Assembly (NCBI GenBank): GCA_029717555.1
Contig: JAMDHS010000027.1
Span: 62,001 to 126,000 of the forward strand
Source of the DNA: Peribolospora baueri
Lineage: Eukaryota > Basidiomycota > Peribolosporomycetes > Peribolosporales > Peribolosporaceae
Direction of reading: 5' to 3'
Length of the DNA: 64,000 bases
This document shows, in pieces, positions 1-12,600 of this stretch (the first letter of the stretch is position 1; every line of letters begins with the position of its first letter). The notes beneath the pieces were generated by a model that saw only the letters and a program-made list of their open reading frames with translations, was not told the origin of the DNA and ran no database searches. The translations under genes were made by a program, and so were the position numbers.

Positions 1-691
1 CGCGGTGGCGGCGGCGGCAGTGACGGCGACGGGGATGCGGACGAGCGTTTCTGGCATCGAGCCTTCGGGGTTTTCGACGGCTGGAGGAGAGAGAGGGATA
101 CGATAGACAGGACGGGACGCGCGGGGTTAGGAAGCAATAGTCAGCCCGTCGCGTCGCGCTGGGTTGGAAGAAGCGGCGACGACGACGGTCTCGGCCGCTC
201 AAGCCGGATTACGGGAACTTACTCTGCGCTATTCGCATGGCGCGAAAGATGCCCTGCCAGCTCGCGAGGACGGAGGCGACGGCTGATAAGGAGGAGAGAG
301 GGAAACGGAGGGTTAGTCAGTCAGTCAGTCACTCAGTCGATCATTGGTCGGCCGAGTCGAGGTGGAAGATTTCGATTCAAGAGACCAGCTACGAGTAGTA
401 CGAGGTCGGGCGGGCCTCGCCAAACGCCTCTGCCACTTTGCTTAAAGCCAGCGAAGGACCGATCGACCGACCGGACAACTCACCTTGGCCGCCGTCGGCC
501 AAAACGTCCATTTCGTCGCCCAACCGCTCGACCTTGCTTACGAGCTGAGCGCTGGCCTCCTTGAGCGCCAAAAGCCCCTCCAGCTCCCGTTGCTTCTCTT
601 GAATCCGACTGGACGCCGAGGTGTGCGAGGCGCCCGCGCCTGCGAAACCGCCTACCGAGCTGTACGTCGATGGGCGAGGAAACTGGGACAT
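1..691 (-). CDS. DAD2: DASH complex subunit Dad2 (3' end beyond window)
   Basis: Subunit of the DASH/Dam1 ring that couples kinetochores to spindle microtubules in fungi. Exons on the minus strand are 691-484, 282-223 and 80-1. Donors are GTGAGT and GTAAGT, acceptors TCAG and CCAG, and the frame holds across both introns. The first exon has a Ser-rich start, then a coiled coil (EKQRELEGLLALKEASAQLV) ending in LGDEMDVLADGGQ. The second exon reads AVASVLASWQGIFRAMRIAQ. The order (coiled coil, LADG, then VL.SWQ..FRA) is the Dad2 signature. Family proteins are about 100-140 residues, so only a short tail is missing. The small, conserved second exon is only 60 nt. Assignment rests on motif memory, not a database search, but the fit is close. 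Confidence 0.86.
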
Positions 692-1077
692 GGTCTCGAT
701 GGTGAGGCGACGACCGGGCGACGACGACTGATGATGGCCGACGCGTCGTCCACCTCATCCGCGCGACGCGAGGCTGCCGCAGCAAGGACGAGAGCTCGCT
801 CCTGCCCAGCGCCGATCACGATGCTCATTCCCAAGATGACGACGGCGCCTTCGAATTGCAATCGGTCCCCGTCGGCGACGGTCGCACACTACATGAGTAC
901 AAACAGACAACAGACAGACTGGCAGCTAGAGTACATCGTGGCTTAACAACGGCCGAGGCAAGAAAAGACGAGCGACGGCGCGGAAAGAGAAAGTATAAGA
1001 TATAAAAAAAACACATGTGCCGGGCTGCACTGCTAATGGGCACCTCCATCCGGCCACATTGCCAACCTATCATATCA

Positions 1078-4000
1078 TTACCGTCGCCCCCACCCTCCTC
1101 TCCCTCTCATCCACTCTCCCCTGCCACTCCGGCCCATCCAACCGCCGCCTCGTCCTGGAGGTGGAGGCGCGCTAAGACGGTCGCTTCCTCCGCTCCCGAC
1201 GTCCCTGGGATCCCGACCCATGTTGGCAGGCCCTTTCGGGACGCCTGCGAAATCGCTGATAGAAGGTCCGCCCGTGCCTGCGCTGCCGCCGCTAATGGCC
1301 CCACCGCTCGCTCCGGCATCACCGCTTGCCCTCCTGAGCCCGCCGGGAGGACCTCCTGACGCTCCCACAGACCCTCCTCGGCCGCCTCCCAAAGGAGGCC
1401 TACCTCGAAAACCACCGCCCAATCCTCCGCGCGGACTGAATCCAGGACGAAAGCCGGTGTTGGCAGGATTCTGAAGAGCCCGAGGCGCCCGCGGAGGGTT
1501 GAAGGATCCAAAGCCCCCAGCCCCGGGCGCCGGGCCCGCCGTCGTTGACCCCAGACCACTCGAGCCTCCGCCACCAGCGCCGGCACTGGCGGGACTGGGA
1601 GAACCCCCTGTGTCCGACCCACCACTCCCGATCCCACGTCCGCCGCTGCTGCCGAGAGGCGCAAACCCAGAAGGTCCAGACCGGCCCACGGTTGCGAATC
1701 CACCTCGGCCGAAGCCGCTGCCTCCGTGCCCCCTGCCGTGCGAAGGTTGTGAAGGTGGACCCGGCAGCGGGGCGAGGTGAGGCGGGAGATCTTTTTCCAA
1801 AGGATCGCCCACTGGCTTGCCGACAGGTGGCCTAACGGCCGACTGAGGCGGGAGCGGAGCACGCGCGGGAATCGACGGTGGGCTGCGGCGCGGTGAAGGC
1901 GATAGAGAAGATTGGGTCGATGTTGACATGGACGTAGAGGTGTAAACCGAAGATAGCCCGGCAGGCCCACGTGGTGGGTTGATGGCGGCGGCCTCGACTT
2001 TGTGGACCGATTCCCGTCTTGCGACGGGTCGGACATCGATCGGGGCGATTGATGAGGTGGGAAGATGAGCGTCCTGGGTTGCACTCCTGAAATCCGTCGG
2101 TGCAGCAAAGTAGGAGCTCGGCGTCGGTTGTGAGTGAGGTATGTCCGTTGGCGACCTCGGCACCGGAACCGTTGAGGTCTCTGGAGCCGACGGAGGCAAT
2201 TCCTTCGTCCCCGGAGCAGGTGCGCGTAATGCCGGAGCTTCCGGTGATGGCGACCGGGCGATCGTAAGTGTATCCGAGGTACCAAATGTGACCACTGGGA
2301 AGTAGTCGGTCGAGGGCGGGGCTGTTGAGCGAGACTCGGAGGGGACTTCCGATGCAGGGTCGGCTTTGGACGTATGAGCGGAAAGATGTCCCTCTTGAGT
2401 AACAGGAGTATCAGCAGGTGTCGGCGTTCCGCTTGTGCTCATTTTCGGAGGCTCTTCCGTCATTTCTGGCGTTGGCATGGTTGCCAACTGCGAGACAGAC
2501 AATGAAGCAGGTGTGAGGGGCGTCATGGGCGTCTCGCTAGTCGTTGAGGACCGCCGTTCCGCCAAGCGTTTCTTGTAATCGGCCAATGAGAGTCGTGCCC
2601 GTGGCTCCGGCCTCGGCGGAGGGGGTGGGGTTGGCTCCTTTCGCGTTTCCCTTCGCGCTTCCGCAGATCCAAAACCGGTTCGGACCCCCAGCTGAGCGTC
2701 GTCGGTCTCCATCTTGACGTTATTCGATTCGTTTTCCTTCCGAGCATTGGGCGTCTTCTCTTCCGCAAGTTCACCCTTCCCATCGCTGGAAGACGGTCTT
2801 GAGCTGTCAGCCTTTGACGTGCGGGCCAGTGTCTGCTGCTGGGGCGACGTTTTATGCCCTTTGAGCAGGAGTGAAGCCCCCTGCTGAGGCTTCGAGGTCG
2901 TGTTCTTGGCGGCAGAAGGTTGATGCTCTTCGGTAGAGGAGACTGGGGAGAGTGAAGAAGCTCGTGATGCGACATCGCTGCCTTCCTCATCGTCCTTCTC
3001 GCCATGGCCCTCCGGAGAAGGCACGGACGACAACGGGGAGCTCGGCTCGACTGCCTGGCTTGTCTCCACCTTTCCTTGACTAACACCGCGTCCACTCGAC
3101 TTGGCTTCGGCGAAATTGCCCTTTTTCTTTACCGCAGCGGGCACTCGTACCTCGTCCGTCTCCTCGGCTCCAAGCCTGGCGATCTTGTTCGCCCGTCCAT
3201 TCGTCCCGCCGACCACGCTTCGTCGGCGCTTCCTCGAAGGCGAAATGTCGACAGCGATGGTGTCCTCATCGAAACTGTGCTCCGCAGGAGGAGAGGGCGA
3301 CTCTGGGGCGCGCAATGCTGACCGTCCACGTCGCGTCAACCCGGTCTGTCGACCACGACGTCGGGCGGGCTCTTCATCCTCCTCCGACTCTGACTTATCC
3401 TCGTCAGAATCAATGATTCGTCGGACGACCTTGGTCCGCTTCTTGTTTGCCTTGGTGGGACTCTTGGTCAGGGGTCGGGCCATATCATTACGCTCTGAAT
3501 CGGACTCTTCCTCTCCGCTGAAATGTGTCAGAGGCGCAGTGAGGGTGCTGGCATCAGAGTCTCCTTCCTCCTCTGCTTGTGGAGCCGTGTGGACAGAGCT
3601 ACGCCCCGCGTCAAAGTCATCACCACGGCCTCTCAGCTGGTCAGCCGTTGTCATCTCTGGCACAAGTCCATCATCGACGCCAGCAACACAAGTTGATACT
3701 TCGGTTGCCACTTTCATCTCCGCCGGCGATTTGATCGATTCCCCAGCCGAGGCAATGGCCGCAGCTTCGTCGGCGTCCGATTTTGCTGCCTGAGATGAGC
3801 CATGCGAATCCGGCGAATGGCGGTCTTCTTCGTCCTCAGAGCGTTCCGACTGGGATGCTTCGCTTGACGAATCGGACCCACTCTCGCTTGCCGAAGCCAT
3901 TTCATCGTCAAGAAGGCCCTCGTCGTCCGGGATGGGTTCTGGTTGACCAAGCACCTCTTCCTCCGACCTCCTCTCATCGACGCGCACCGCTGCCCTCGTC

Positions 4001-6333
4001 CAGCCCCTCTTGGCACCTACAAGCGGTCCCAACTCCGGCCGCTTGGGTCTTCGCCCGCCCCGTCCGCTGCCGGGCATGAACACGTTGTACATGGGCGACC
4101 CTTGAGCGACCCGGTGCATCTGCGCGACGGCGCAGTGCTGTTTCTTCTCGCAGGCACAAAGGCATAGGCCCAGAAGCGTCGAGCAAACGGCGGACATGGC
4201 GGTCGAGAAGGGGAGGCCGCGATAAGGTCGGTCAGAGGATGGGTCGATCAAGCCGAAGCGAGACGACTTGAGGTCCCCGGAGTGATGGGTATCGGAGGAG
4301 CCGTGTTCCAAACGATCGCCGCCCACGTCTCGATTACTCTGCAGGAGAGGGTTTTCGAGCAGGTCGAGGAGGAAATGCACAACGTGTCCATCGTCCCATT
4401 CCCATCCCAGCACGATCTCCTCCCGCCGAGGGATATCTCGCAGCGCGAAGATACCAAAGAGCAACTCCGGTGGACTAGTTCCACGAGCAGAAGTGTCGAA
4501 GGACGCACCATGCTCGGATTCTGAAGCGAAGGTGGTGGCGGCCGGAGAACCGGGACCGGAACCGGGCTGAGGTGTCTGAACTTTACTAGAAACGGCGTCG
4601 TAAGTGGAAAAGGCTCCTCGACCGGTGCGTGTGAAGAGAATGGGACGCAAGACGGCGTTTGGGTGGCAACCGAAGCGTGCGAACCGTGACTCAGCACCAA
4701 ACCTGCGCGCGTCGATGGCCATGTTGAGGGGCGGAGGGAAGATGTGAGTGTGAGGTTTCGACGCGCCAAGTCGCCGGTACTGGTTGATAGGGTCGGCGCG
4801 GTACTTGTTGGCGTCCAGCAACTCGCCCTTGTATTCGGCAATGAATGAGCCCGCGGGAATGGAGTGCTCGGAAGCGAAAAGGCCATACGTGGCGGGCCGC
4901 GGGTAGACGCGGGTGGCAGGTAGACGATGGCCGTGGGAAGCCGTTGCGCCGGGAGTAGCAACTGAGGGAAACGTCGTTGTGGAGAGCATTGCCGACGTGT
5001 CTGGGATCTGCTTGACCACCGTCTTGGCAGCCAATTCCGTGAGAGAGGGACCTTCGAGTTCAATGGGCCAGCACTCGTTCCCGGTCACCGTCAGGCCATA
5101 CGCGTCCAATCCGGAAGAGGGCGAGGCTCGCTTGGTCGCGTCAGAACGTACGGAGGAAGCAGGGCTCGCTCGACCGTTGCCTGCTTTGCCGGTCGGCTCT
5201 GACTCCATCGCTTTCCCCGTGCTTGGGCTGATGTGATCTCTCCTCGCCCAAAAATTCATCCCAGATGCCTTCGCCCGCCTGGCCTCCGCCCTATCCTCCC
5301 ACTCGAGCATGCACACCGTCATGGCACCCAAGATGGATCGGTCCACCACCACGTTCTTCGAGATCGGCGTGAATTCAACGTTCCAAGCCTCAGTCCTCTC
5401 CAACGCCTCGAGTACTTCGTCCATCGGGTCCTCCGTCCGCTCGCTTCTTGGCGTAGGAGTAGTCAGTAGTCGAGTCGAGGCGACAACTCCAGCTGGGGGA
5501 TCTGGCCCGTTGCTGGCGCTGCCAGTGAAACGGCGGGCAGGTTTGGCGACACTCGACTTTCGACGGGATTTTGCGTCACGAGCCCCCGTCGATGTGGGGA
5601 GTTCGGGGACGGCGAAGCCGGTGTTCGAGAGATCGATGGGGTGACTCGGTTTCCTGCCCTTCGCCTTACCAAATGCATCGGAATGAACCAGACCAGCATC
5701 CCTCGCAGCAGTGGCGGCGGCTACAAGATGTCGCTTGCTCAGCAACTTCCGCGCCTCTGCTTCGCGGCGTTTGAGTTGGTGTTCGACGGCATATTTCACG
5801 TCGACCGGCCTGGGATCGCACAGTTCGCAAAGCCACTCCTCAGGAACAGAGTTGGAGGACATGCCGAAGCAGGCGCAGTGCTGCCAGACGAAACATCGTT
5901 CGCATTGGATGGTGAAACCGTCGTCGTCGTCGATGGAGCATATGCACCTGGATCACACGCGAGGTAGAAATGAACATAAAGCTCCTTTGACTATTTCCTC
6001 CTATGGATTTACCACTCACCTTATGACGCCCTCATCCTCATCCACCTTTGCCGACGACATTCCATGCACAGGAACAGGCGCGGTGATCGATGGACTCGCA
6101 GCGGTGGCGGCCTTGCTCCCGTCCGTCCCCGATGTCGGCCCGGCGGGTAGGGAAGGTGACGAGGTTGAAGAGCGGGCTGGTGGCGGGGACGTGTGAGGGG
6201 TTGGTTGAGACGATGAGGCAGGCGCGGGCGCGAGGTGGACTGGTGAGTCGGTTGATGAAACCACGGCCGCCGCGGCCGCCGCCGTGGCAGAGAGCATGGC
6301 GAGGGCCTCTGCCGCCGAAGTGGACGAATCCAT
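1078..6333 (-). CDS. SET3: SET3-like PHD finger and SET domain chromatin protein
   Basis: Scaffold-type subunit of a Set3/UpSET histone deacetylase complex. Exon 1 is 6333-6020 and exon 2 is 5947-1078, joined in phase 2, giving about 1727 residues. The junction completes a PHD finger: VIRCIC, then [19 protein letters not shown], then [10 protein letters not shown], with all eight zinc ligands visible. A SET domain follows roughly 300 residues later ([19 protein letters not shown], then [20 protein letters not shown]). The NHxCxPN catalytic motif is degenerate ([11 protein letters not shown]), as in Set3, whose SET domain is thought not to be a methyltransferase. After it come a Cys-rich patch, a long acidic/Ser stretch and an unusually long Gly/Arg-rich (RGG-like) tail. 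A start 58 codons upstream (6507) is also open; the MDSSTSAAE start was preferred because the upstream part looks like leader. Divergent from BRR2. Confidence 0.85.
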
Positions 6334-6524
6334 GGCGGACGCTTGAGGGTGAATGCGCGCCTCGGGCCCGGACGCCGGAAGTGAGGATGATGTCGACGGT
6401 CGACGGCGAAAGTCCCAGGGCCATACGCTCGATGTGTGGTGGTGTGAAGCAGAAGACGAGACTACATGCACCAACGAGGCGATCCACAACCCGACCTTGA
6501 AGGTCACCTGGTCAGGGAGACGCG

Positions 6525-6552
6525 AGTAGGGTTAGGGTTTTTTAACCCTACT
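6525..6552. promoter_or_regulatory. Telobox palindrome in SET3/BRR2 divergent promoter
   Basis: A perfect 10-bp inverted repeat (AGTAGGGTTA at 6525-6534, TAACCCTACT at 6543-6552) separated by 8 bases. The left arm and loop together contain two TTAGGG-like units (GGGTTAGGGTTTTT). It sits in the 318-nt gap between the SET3 and BRR2 start codons, so it could serve both genes. Telomere-repeat motifs in promoters are bound by Myb-type factors such as Tbf1/Teb1 in fungi. Binding here is inference. Confidence 0.6.
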
Positions 6553-6651
6553 AACCCCGGAAGTTGTGTGATCTCCAGTCGATCGCCACTGGTCCATGCT
6601 TCTGCTGTCACCTCTTCGCCACCGCGACCGACCGCCGAGGACTTTTTCATC

Positions 6652-9600
6652 ATGGGTCCCAAAAAACCTGACCTCTCCGGGTACCAGTACTCGGCGTTGC
6701 ACTCCCTTGTTATCAACACAGGTGCGTTTGCGAAGGTCTTTGACCTGGAGACTGTTTACGCGCACGAACGAACGCGTGAGGTAACTAACCCCTTCGCGAC
6801 CTCCGTGTCCAACAATTTCTCCAGATCGCACCAATCTTCCGCGCGTGGCCAATGAACCAACGGGCGAGCCGGAAACACTGGTGGGGCGGATTGACCCCAA
6901 AGCGATGGGATCGCGGGTGAGGCGGGAAACCATCAAGGATCTGGACAAGAAGAAGAAGAAGGCGGAGCGGGCCGACGCGGACGAGAGCGACCGTGCGTTG
7001 CGGCGGCGCGGTGCGGACCTGGGTCGGACCATGGGAGGGTACACCGACATCCTCCAGGCTACCGCGGACCTTGAAGGGTTGCGATATCGTCCTCGAACAG
7101 CGGAGACGCGACAGGTTTACGAGCTTATGCTCAGCTCCGTTCATCAAGCGCTCGGCGATCAAGCACAAGACGTTGTGCGCAGTGCTACCGACACCATCCT
7201 TGAAGTCCTCAAGACGGATACGCTCAAGGATTTTGACAAAAAGAACGAGATCGAGGATATTGTCGGCTCGCTTTCCTCCGAATCATTCGGACAGCTTCTC
7301 GCGCTGAGCAAGAAGATCACTGACTACGAAGAAGAGGGTGAAGGCGCAGAGAAGGATCCGGACGCGGAGAGGAAAGAGGGGGACTTAGATCAGGAGGGAG
7401 GCGTGGCGGTCATGTTTGAGGACGAGGAAGAGGAGGAGGAAAGCGATGGCGAGGAATATGTCATTCGGGATGAGAGTGACGAGGAGGATGAAGAAGGTGG
7501 CCGAGGCACGCGGGAAGGCGAGGAGGACGTGCCAGAGGAGCAAGACGTTGAAAGAGACGAGCTGGTTATAGGTACCGGCGCTCCGTCTGCCGCCGCACAG
7601 GGCGTTGCCAAGGACGGCCGGCTCTCGGCCCACGAGATTGACCCGTTCTGGCTTCAGCGGAACATTTCGCAGCACTATCCTGACGCCCATGAGGCATCCG
7701 CAAAGACGACGGAGGCTATGGCCATTCTCTCCTCTGAGTCCAACACTCGTGACGTTGAGAACGCGCTCATGGAGCTGACTGATTACGACAAATTCAATCT
7801 CGTCCAGCTGCTCTTGCGCAACCGCGAGCTCATTGTTTGGTGTACGCGTCTCGGTCGCGCGGACGCTGATTCGAGAGTGGATATTGAGGTGACGATGAGG
7901 GAGAAGGGAGTGGGGTGGATCTTGAAGGAGCTACAGGGCCGAGCACCCGGAGATGCCCCTGCCGGCGGCGCATCCAAGAAAGGACCAGTGTTAGGTGAGG
8001 ACGCGATGGATGTGGACCAGGCGAAGGAGCGGGCTCGGAAACTCGCTTCGCGCGCCACCGTCGCGCCGGGGACGACGGTGCAGCCGAAGCGAACGGTCGA
8101 TCTGGACAGCATGGCGTTTAGCCAGGGCGGCCATTTAATGAGCAATTCCAAGGTCAAGCTGCCGGAGGGTAGCTTCAAGAGGAGCATGAAAGGCTACGAG
8201 GAGATTCACGTACCCAACCCCCAACCGCCGAAGACCGAGGACAAGTTGATTCCCATCTCCGAGCTGCCTTTCTGGGCCCAAAAGGCCTTCGGAACGGCAC
8301 CTTCGCTCAACCGCATCCAGTCTCGCGTCTATCCTGTCGCTTTTGGAAAGGACGTGCCTATCCTCCTCTGCGCACCGACCGGCGCTGGAAAGACGAATGT
8401 GGCGATGCTCACCATTCTCAACGAGATGGGCAAGTACCGGGACGAGCAGACGGGCGAGATGGACGTGAGCGCTTTCAAGATCGTCTACATTGCCCCCATG
8501 AAGGCTCTCGTGGCTGAGCAGGCGGCCAACTTCAGAGCTAGGCTGGAGCCCTACGGCATCACTGTCAATGAGCTCACTGGTGACAGCCAGCTCACAAAGC
8601 AACAGATTGCCGAGACACAGATGTAGGTGCTCTTCGCAGACACCCATGCCATTCTCGCCTAGCTTTGTCGAGCGATCATACTCACGTTTGCCTGGTCGTC
8701 GTATTTGTTCAGCATCGTCACCACACCGGAAAAGTGGGACGTCATTTCTCGCAAGTCGACCGATACGTCGTACACCAACCTCGTCCGATTGATCATTATC
8801 GATGAGATCCACCTCCTCCACGACGACCGCGGACCCGTGCTCGAGTCCATCGTTGCGCGCACAATCCGACGGATGGAGCAGATGGGCGACTATGTTCGTC
8901 TTGTCGGTCTCTCAGCCACTCTTCCCAACTACCAAGACGTGGCTACCTTCCTCCGGGTCAATCCCAAGGAGGGACTGTTTTACTTCGATGGAAGCTTCAG
9001 GCCTTGCCCGCTTCGTCAAACCTTCATCGGTGTCACGGAGAAGAAAGCATTCAAGAGGTATCAGGTCATGAACGATGTAGCCTATGAGAAAACGGTCGAA
9101 CAGGTGGAAAAGGGAGATGCGGTTATCACTTTCGTTCACTCGCGGAAGGAGACTGCCAAAACTGGTGAGTTGCCAATGGCTACGACTAACGGTCAATGGG
9201 GTTATTTTAAGTAATTTTTTCGGTCGATGGTCTGCTTTTTTTACAGCCAAGCACATCAAGGACAAGGCGATGGAGAAGGAAACTTTGACGAGTTTTCTTC
9301 CACAATCTGGCGCTTCAAGGGAGATCCTCGCCGAGGAAGCTGAGCGCGCTACAGACCCTAACCTCAAAGAACTTCTGCCGTTCGGTATTGGAATACACCA
9401 CGCCGGCTTGAATCGTGCCGATAGGAGCGTGGTTGAGGCGCTGTAAGTCCTGTTTTGGGCCATAAGCCATTAGCTTTGGGCGTGAGTAAGGCTCACACCT
9501 GCCTTCGTCCCTCGTTTGCTGCCTCCACCAGGTTCGGTGACGGACATCTTCGCTTGATTGTGGCCACCGCCACGCTCGCTTGGGGAGTCAACTTGCCTGC

Positions 9601-12600
9601 ACATTGTGTCATTAGTGAGTTCTCCTGACGTTACCCTTTGCCACTGCATTGTGCTATCAATGCTGATGTGCCTGTTTTGCTTGTGACACGAACCTACGCC
9701 GTCTTGAAGTCAAGGGCACGCAGATTTACAATCCTGAGAAGGGGCGCTGGATGGAATTGAGCCCTCAAGATGTGCTGCAGATGCTTGGTCGTGCGGGTCG
9801 GCCTCAGTACGACACGTTTGGCGAGGGCGTTATCATCACGAACCATACCGAGCTGCAGTACTACCTCAGCCTCATGAACCAGCAGCTGCCCATCGAGAGC
9901 CAGTTTATCTCCAAGTTGGCCGATAACCTCAATGCCGAGATCGTTCAAGGCACAATCAGGAATCGCGATGAGGCTGTCCAGTGGCTCGGATATACGTGAG
10001 TGCATTGATTACTAGAATTGCCTCTGCCGAATCACGCTCACAGCTTCTTGCGTTTTTCACGCTCGCAGGTATCTGTTCGTCCGTATGCTCCGCTCGCCCT
10101 CCCTTTACGGCGTCGGTACCGACTACCAAGAGGATGACCCTCTCCTCGAACAATTCCGCTCCGATGCCGTCCATACCGCAGCGGTGTTACTGGAAAAGAC
10201 GCAGTTGATCAAATACCAGCGTCAGTTGGGTCTGTTCCAGAGCACTGAACTCGGCCGCATCGCTTCGCATTACTACATCGCCCATACATCGATGGCGACG
10301 TATAACAAGCACCTCAAACCCTACCTCAGCCTTGTCGAGCTGTTTAGGGTGTTTGCGCTAAGCGACGAATGTAAGTTTGATGAATACAGTGTGCGTTTTG
10401 TTGGTGTGAACATTCTGCTAATTTATATCGTCTTACTTTTCCTGATTTCCCTTCTAGTTAAATATCAAACCGTACGAGCAGATGAGAAGAACGAACTGCA
10501 GCGTCTTCTCGAGCGCGTGCCCGTCCCTGTGCGCGAGTCATCAGAGGAGCCTATCGCCAAGGTTAACGTCCTGCTACAGACGTATATCAGCAATCTCAAA
10601 CTGGAAGGTTTCGCTCTTGCAGCTGATATGGGTGAGTGATTTGCTCGTCACTGCTTTAGAGGCGCGAACTTAGTTACTCAATTATTCCGTGCCTGCTCGC
10701 TTTTCACAGTGTACATCACGCAAAGCGCCGGTAGATTGCTTCGGTAAGTGCTTGTTCCCGTTCAGCCCATTTATTGTTTGGCATCTCGATGTGCAGAGCC
10801 GCTCTGACCGAATTTGCCGCCCTGCAGCGCTTTGTTTGAGATGGCCGTCAAGCGCGGTTATGCCCGGCTCGCACGATTGACGCTCAGCTTGTGCCAATCT
10901 GTGGAGCGAAGGCAGTGGAGCGTGAGTAGCAGTGGCTGTCACCTGTCGATCGATGTTTGTGGCTTAACGTATGGCTCTCTATTTTGGGTATTCACAGACT
11001 ATGACGCCACTGCGACAGTTCCGTCTGCCGCAGGATCTGATCCGAAGGTGAGCTTTTTTTTCCCTGTCAACCATTCAGGTTCCAGAGCTGATTGGGATTC
11101 TTCACTCTTATCACTCTTATCACATTCATCATAAAGGCTGGAGCGGAAAGAGTTCCCCTTCAACCGCCTCCTCGATCTTGCGCCTAACGAGCTCGGCGAA
11201 CTGGTTGGTGTACCGAAGGCCGGACGGTTATTGCATGAGACCTTGCACAAATTCCCCAAGGTATGCTTTGCATTTCAATGTCGTTCTGCTTCGGGTAAGC
11301 GAGCAAGCGCTAATGCTTTGGATGTGATGACAGCTTGAGCTTCAAGCGTTCGTCCAGCCCCTGACGCCTAGCCTGCTCAAAGTCGGTGAGTATGTGGCGC
11401 TCAGACTACGTGCGTCACAGGGCCTTTGCTGAGAAGTGCAATTGCCGATTCCCTTACCTTCAGATGTGACCATCACGCCGGACTTCCAGTGGGACGAAAA
11501 GTGAGCGTGCCCATATCTCGGGCTATTTATCAGGAGGATATAAGACTGATATATTGTCTGGCTTTCCGACATCCAGAGTGCATGGTACTGCGCAAATGTT
11601 CCACCTGTTTGTCGAGGACCCCGACGGCGAGCAACTTCTATTCGCCGACACGTTTGTGCTGAGACAGCAGTTCAGCGAGGACGAGCACACTATGAGTTTC
11701 ACCGTGCCACTGACCGACCCGCAGCCGCCGGCCTACTACATCTCCATCCTTTCGGTTAGTCTGTCTTGTATTGTCTTTGGGACCGGGCTTTTGTTTACTC
11801 CGACACCCCTTACTTTCTTCACGCAGGACCGTTTCTTGTCTAGCGAGACGAGATTGCCCGTTAGCTTCATGAACCTCATCGTGCCCGCCAAGTTCCCGCC
11901 CCCGACGAAGCTGCTCGATCTTCAGCCCCTGCCCGTGCAGAGCTTGGCCAATAAGGAGTTCGAAGCCCTATACAAGGATCTTACGTCGTTCAATAAGATC
12001 CAGACACAGGTGGTGAGTTTTCGTTAGCCGATGGGCTTTCTATTTTGATGCACCCTGACCGTATCGCCCCTGTCCTGTTCTCAGTTCCATGCTCTTTACC
12101 AAGGAGACGACAACGTCCTTGTGGCGGCACCGTCTGGCAGCGGCAAAATGGTTGCGGCCGAATTCGCGCTTCTGCGTCTTTGGGGTTCCAAGAAGCCTGG
12201 GCGGTCGGTCCTTATCGTTCCTTACCTATCCATGGTCAGCCAGCGCGTGGCCGAGTGGCGTCAAAAGTTCGGACAGGTCCGGGGTGGCAAGACGATCAGC
12301 GGTCTGACCGGCGACACTAGCGCAGACCTGCGATTACTCGAAGAGAGCGATGTGGTCGTGGCGACGCCCGAACAATGGGACGTGCTATCACGCCGATGGA
12401 AGCAGCGCAAGAACGTCCGCGAGGTTTCGCTCTATATCTTCGATGAGGTGCAGCAACTCGGTGACAGTGGTTCGCTGGGAGCCACGTACGAGATGATCGT
12501 GTCTCGTGCGCGATATGTCGTCGCCCAGAGCAAATTCCCGACTCGTATCGTCGCTTTGAGCGTATCCCTGGCCAACGGCGTGCAGCTCGGCGAGTGGATT

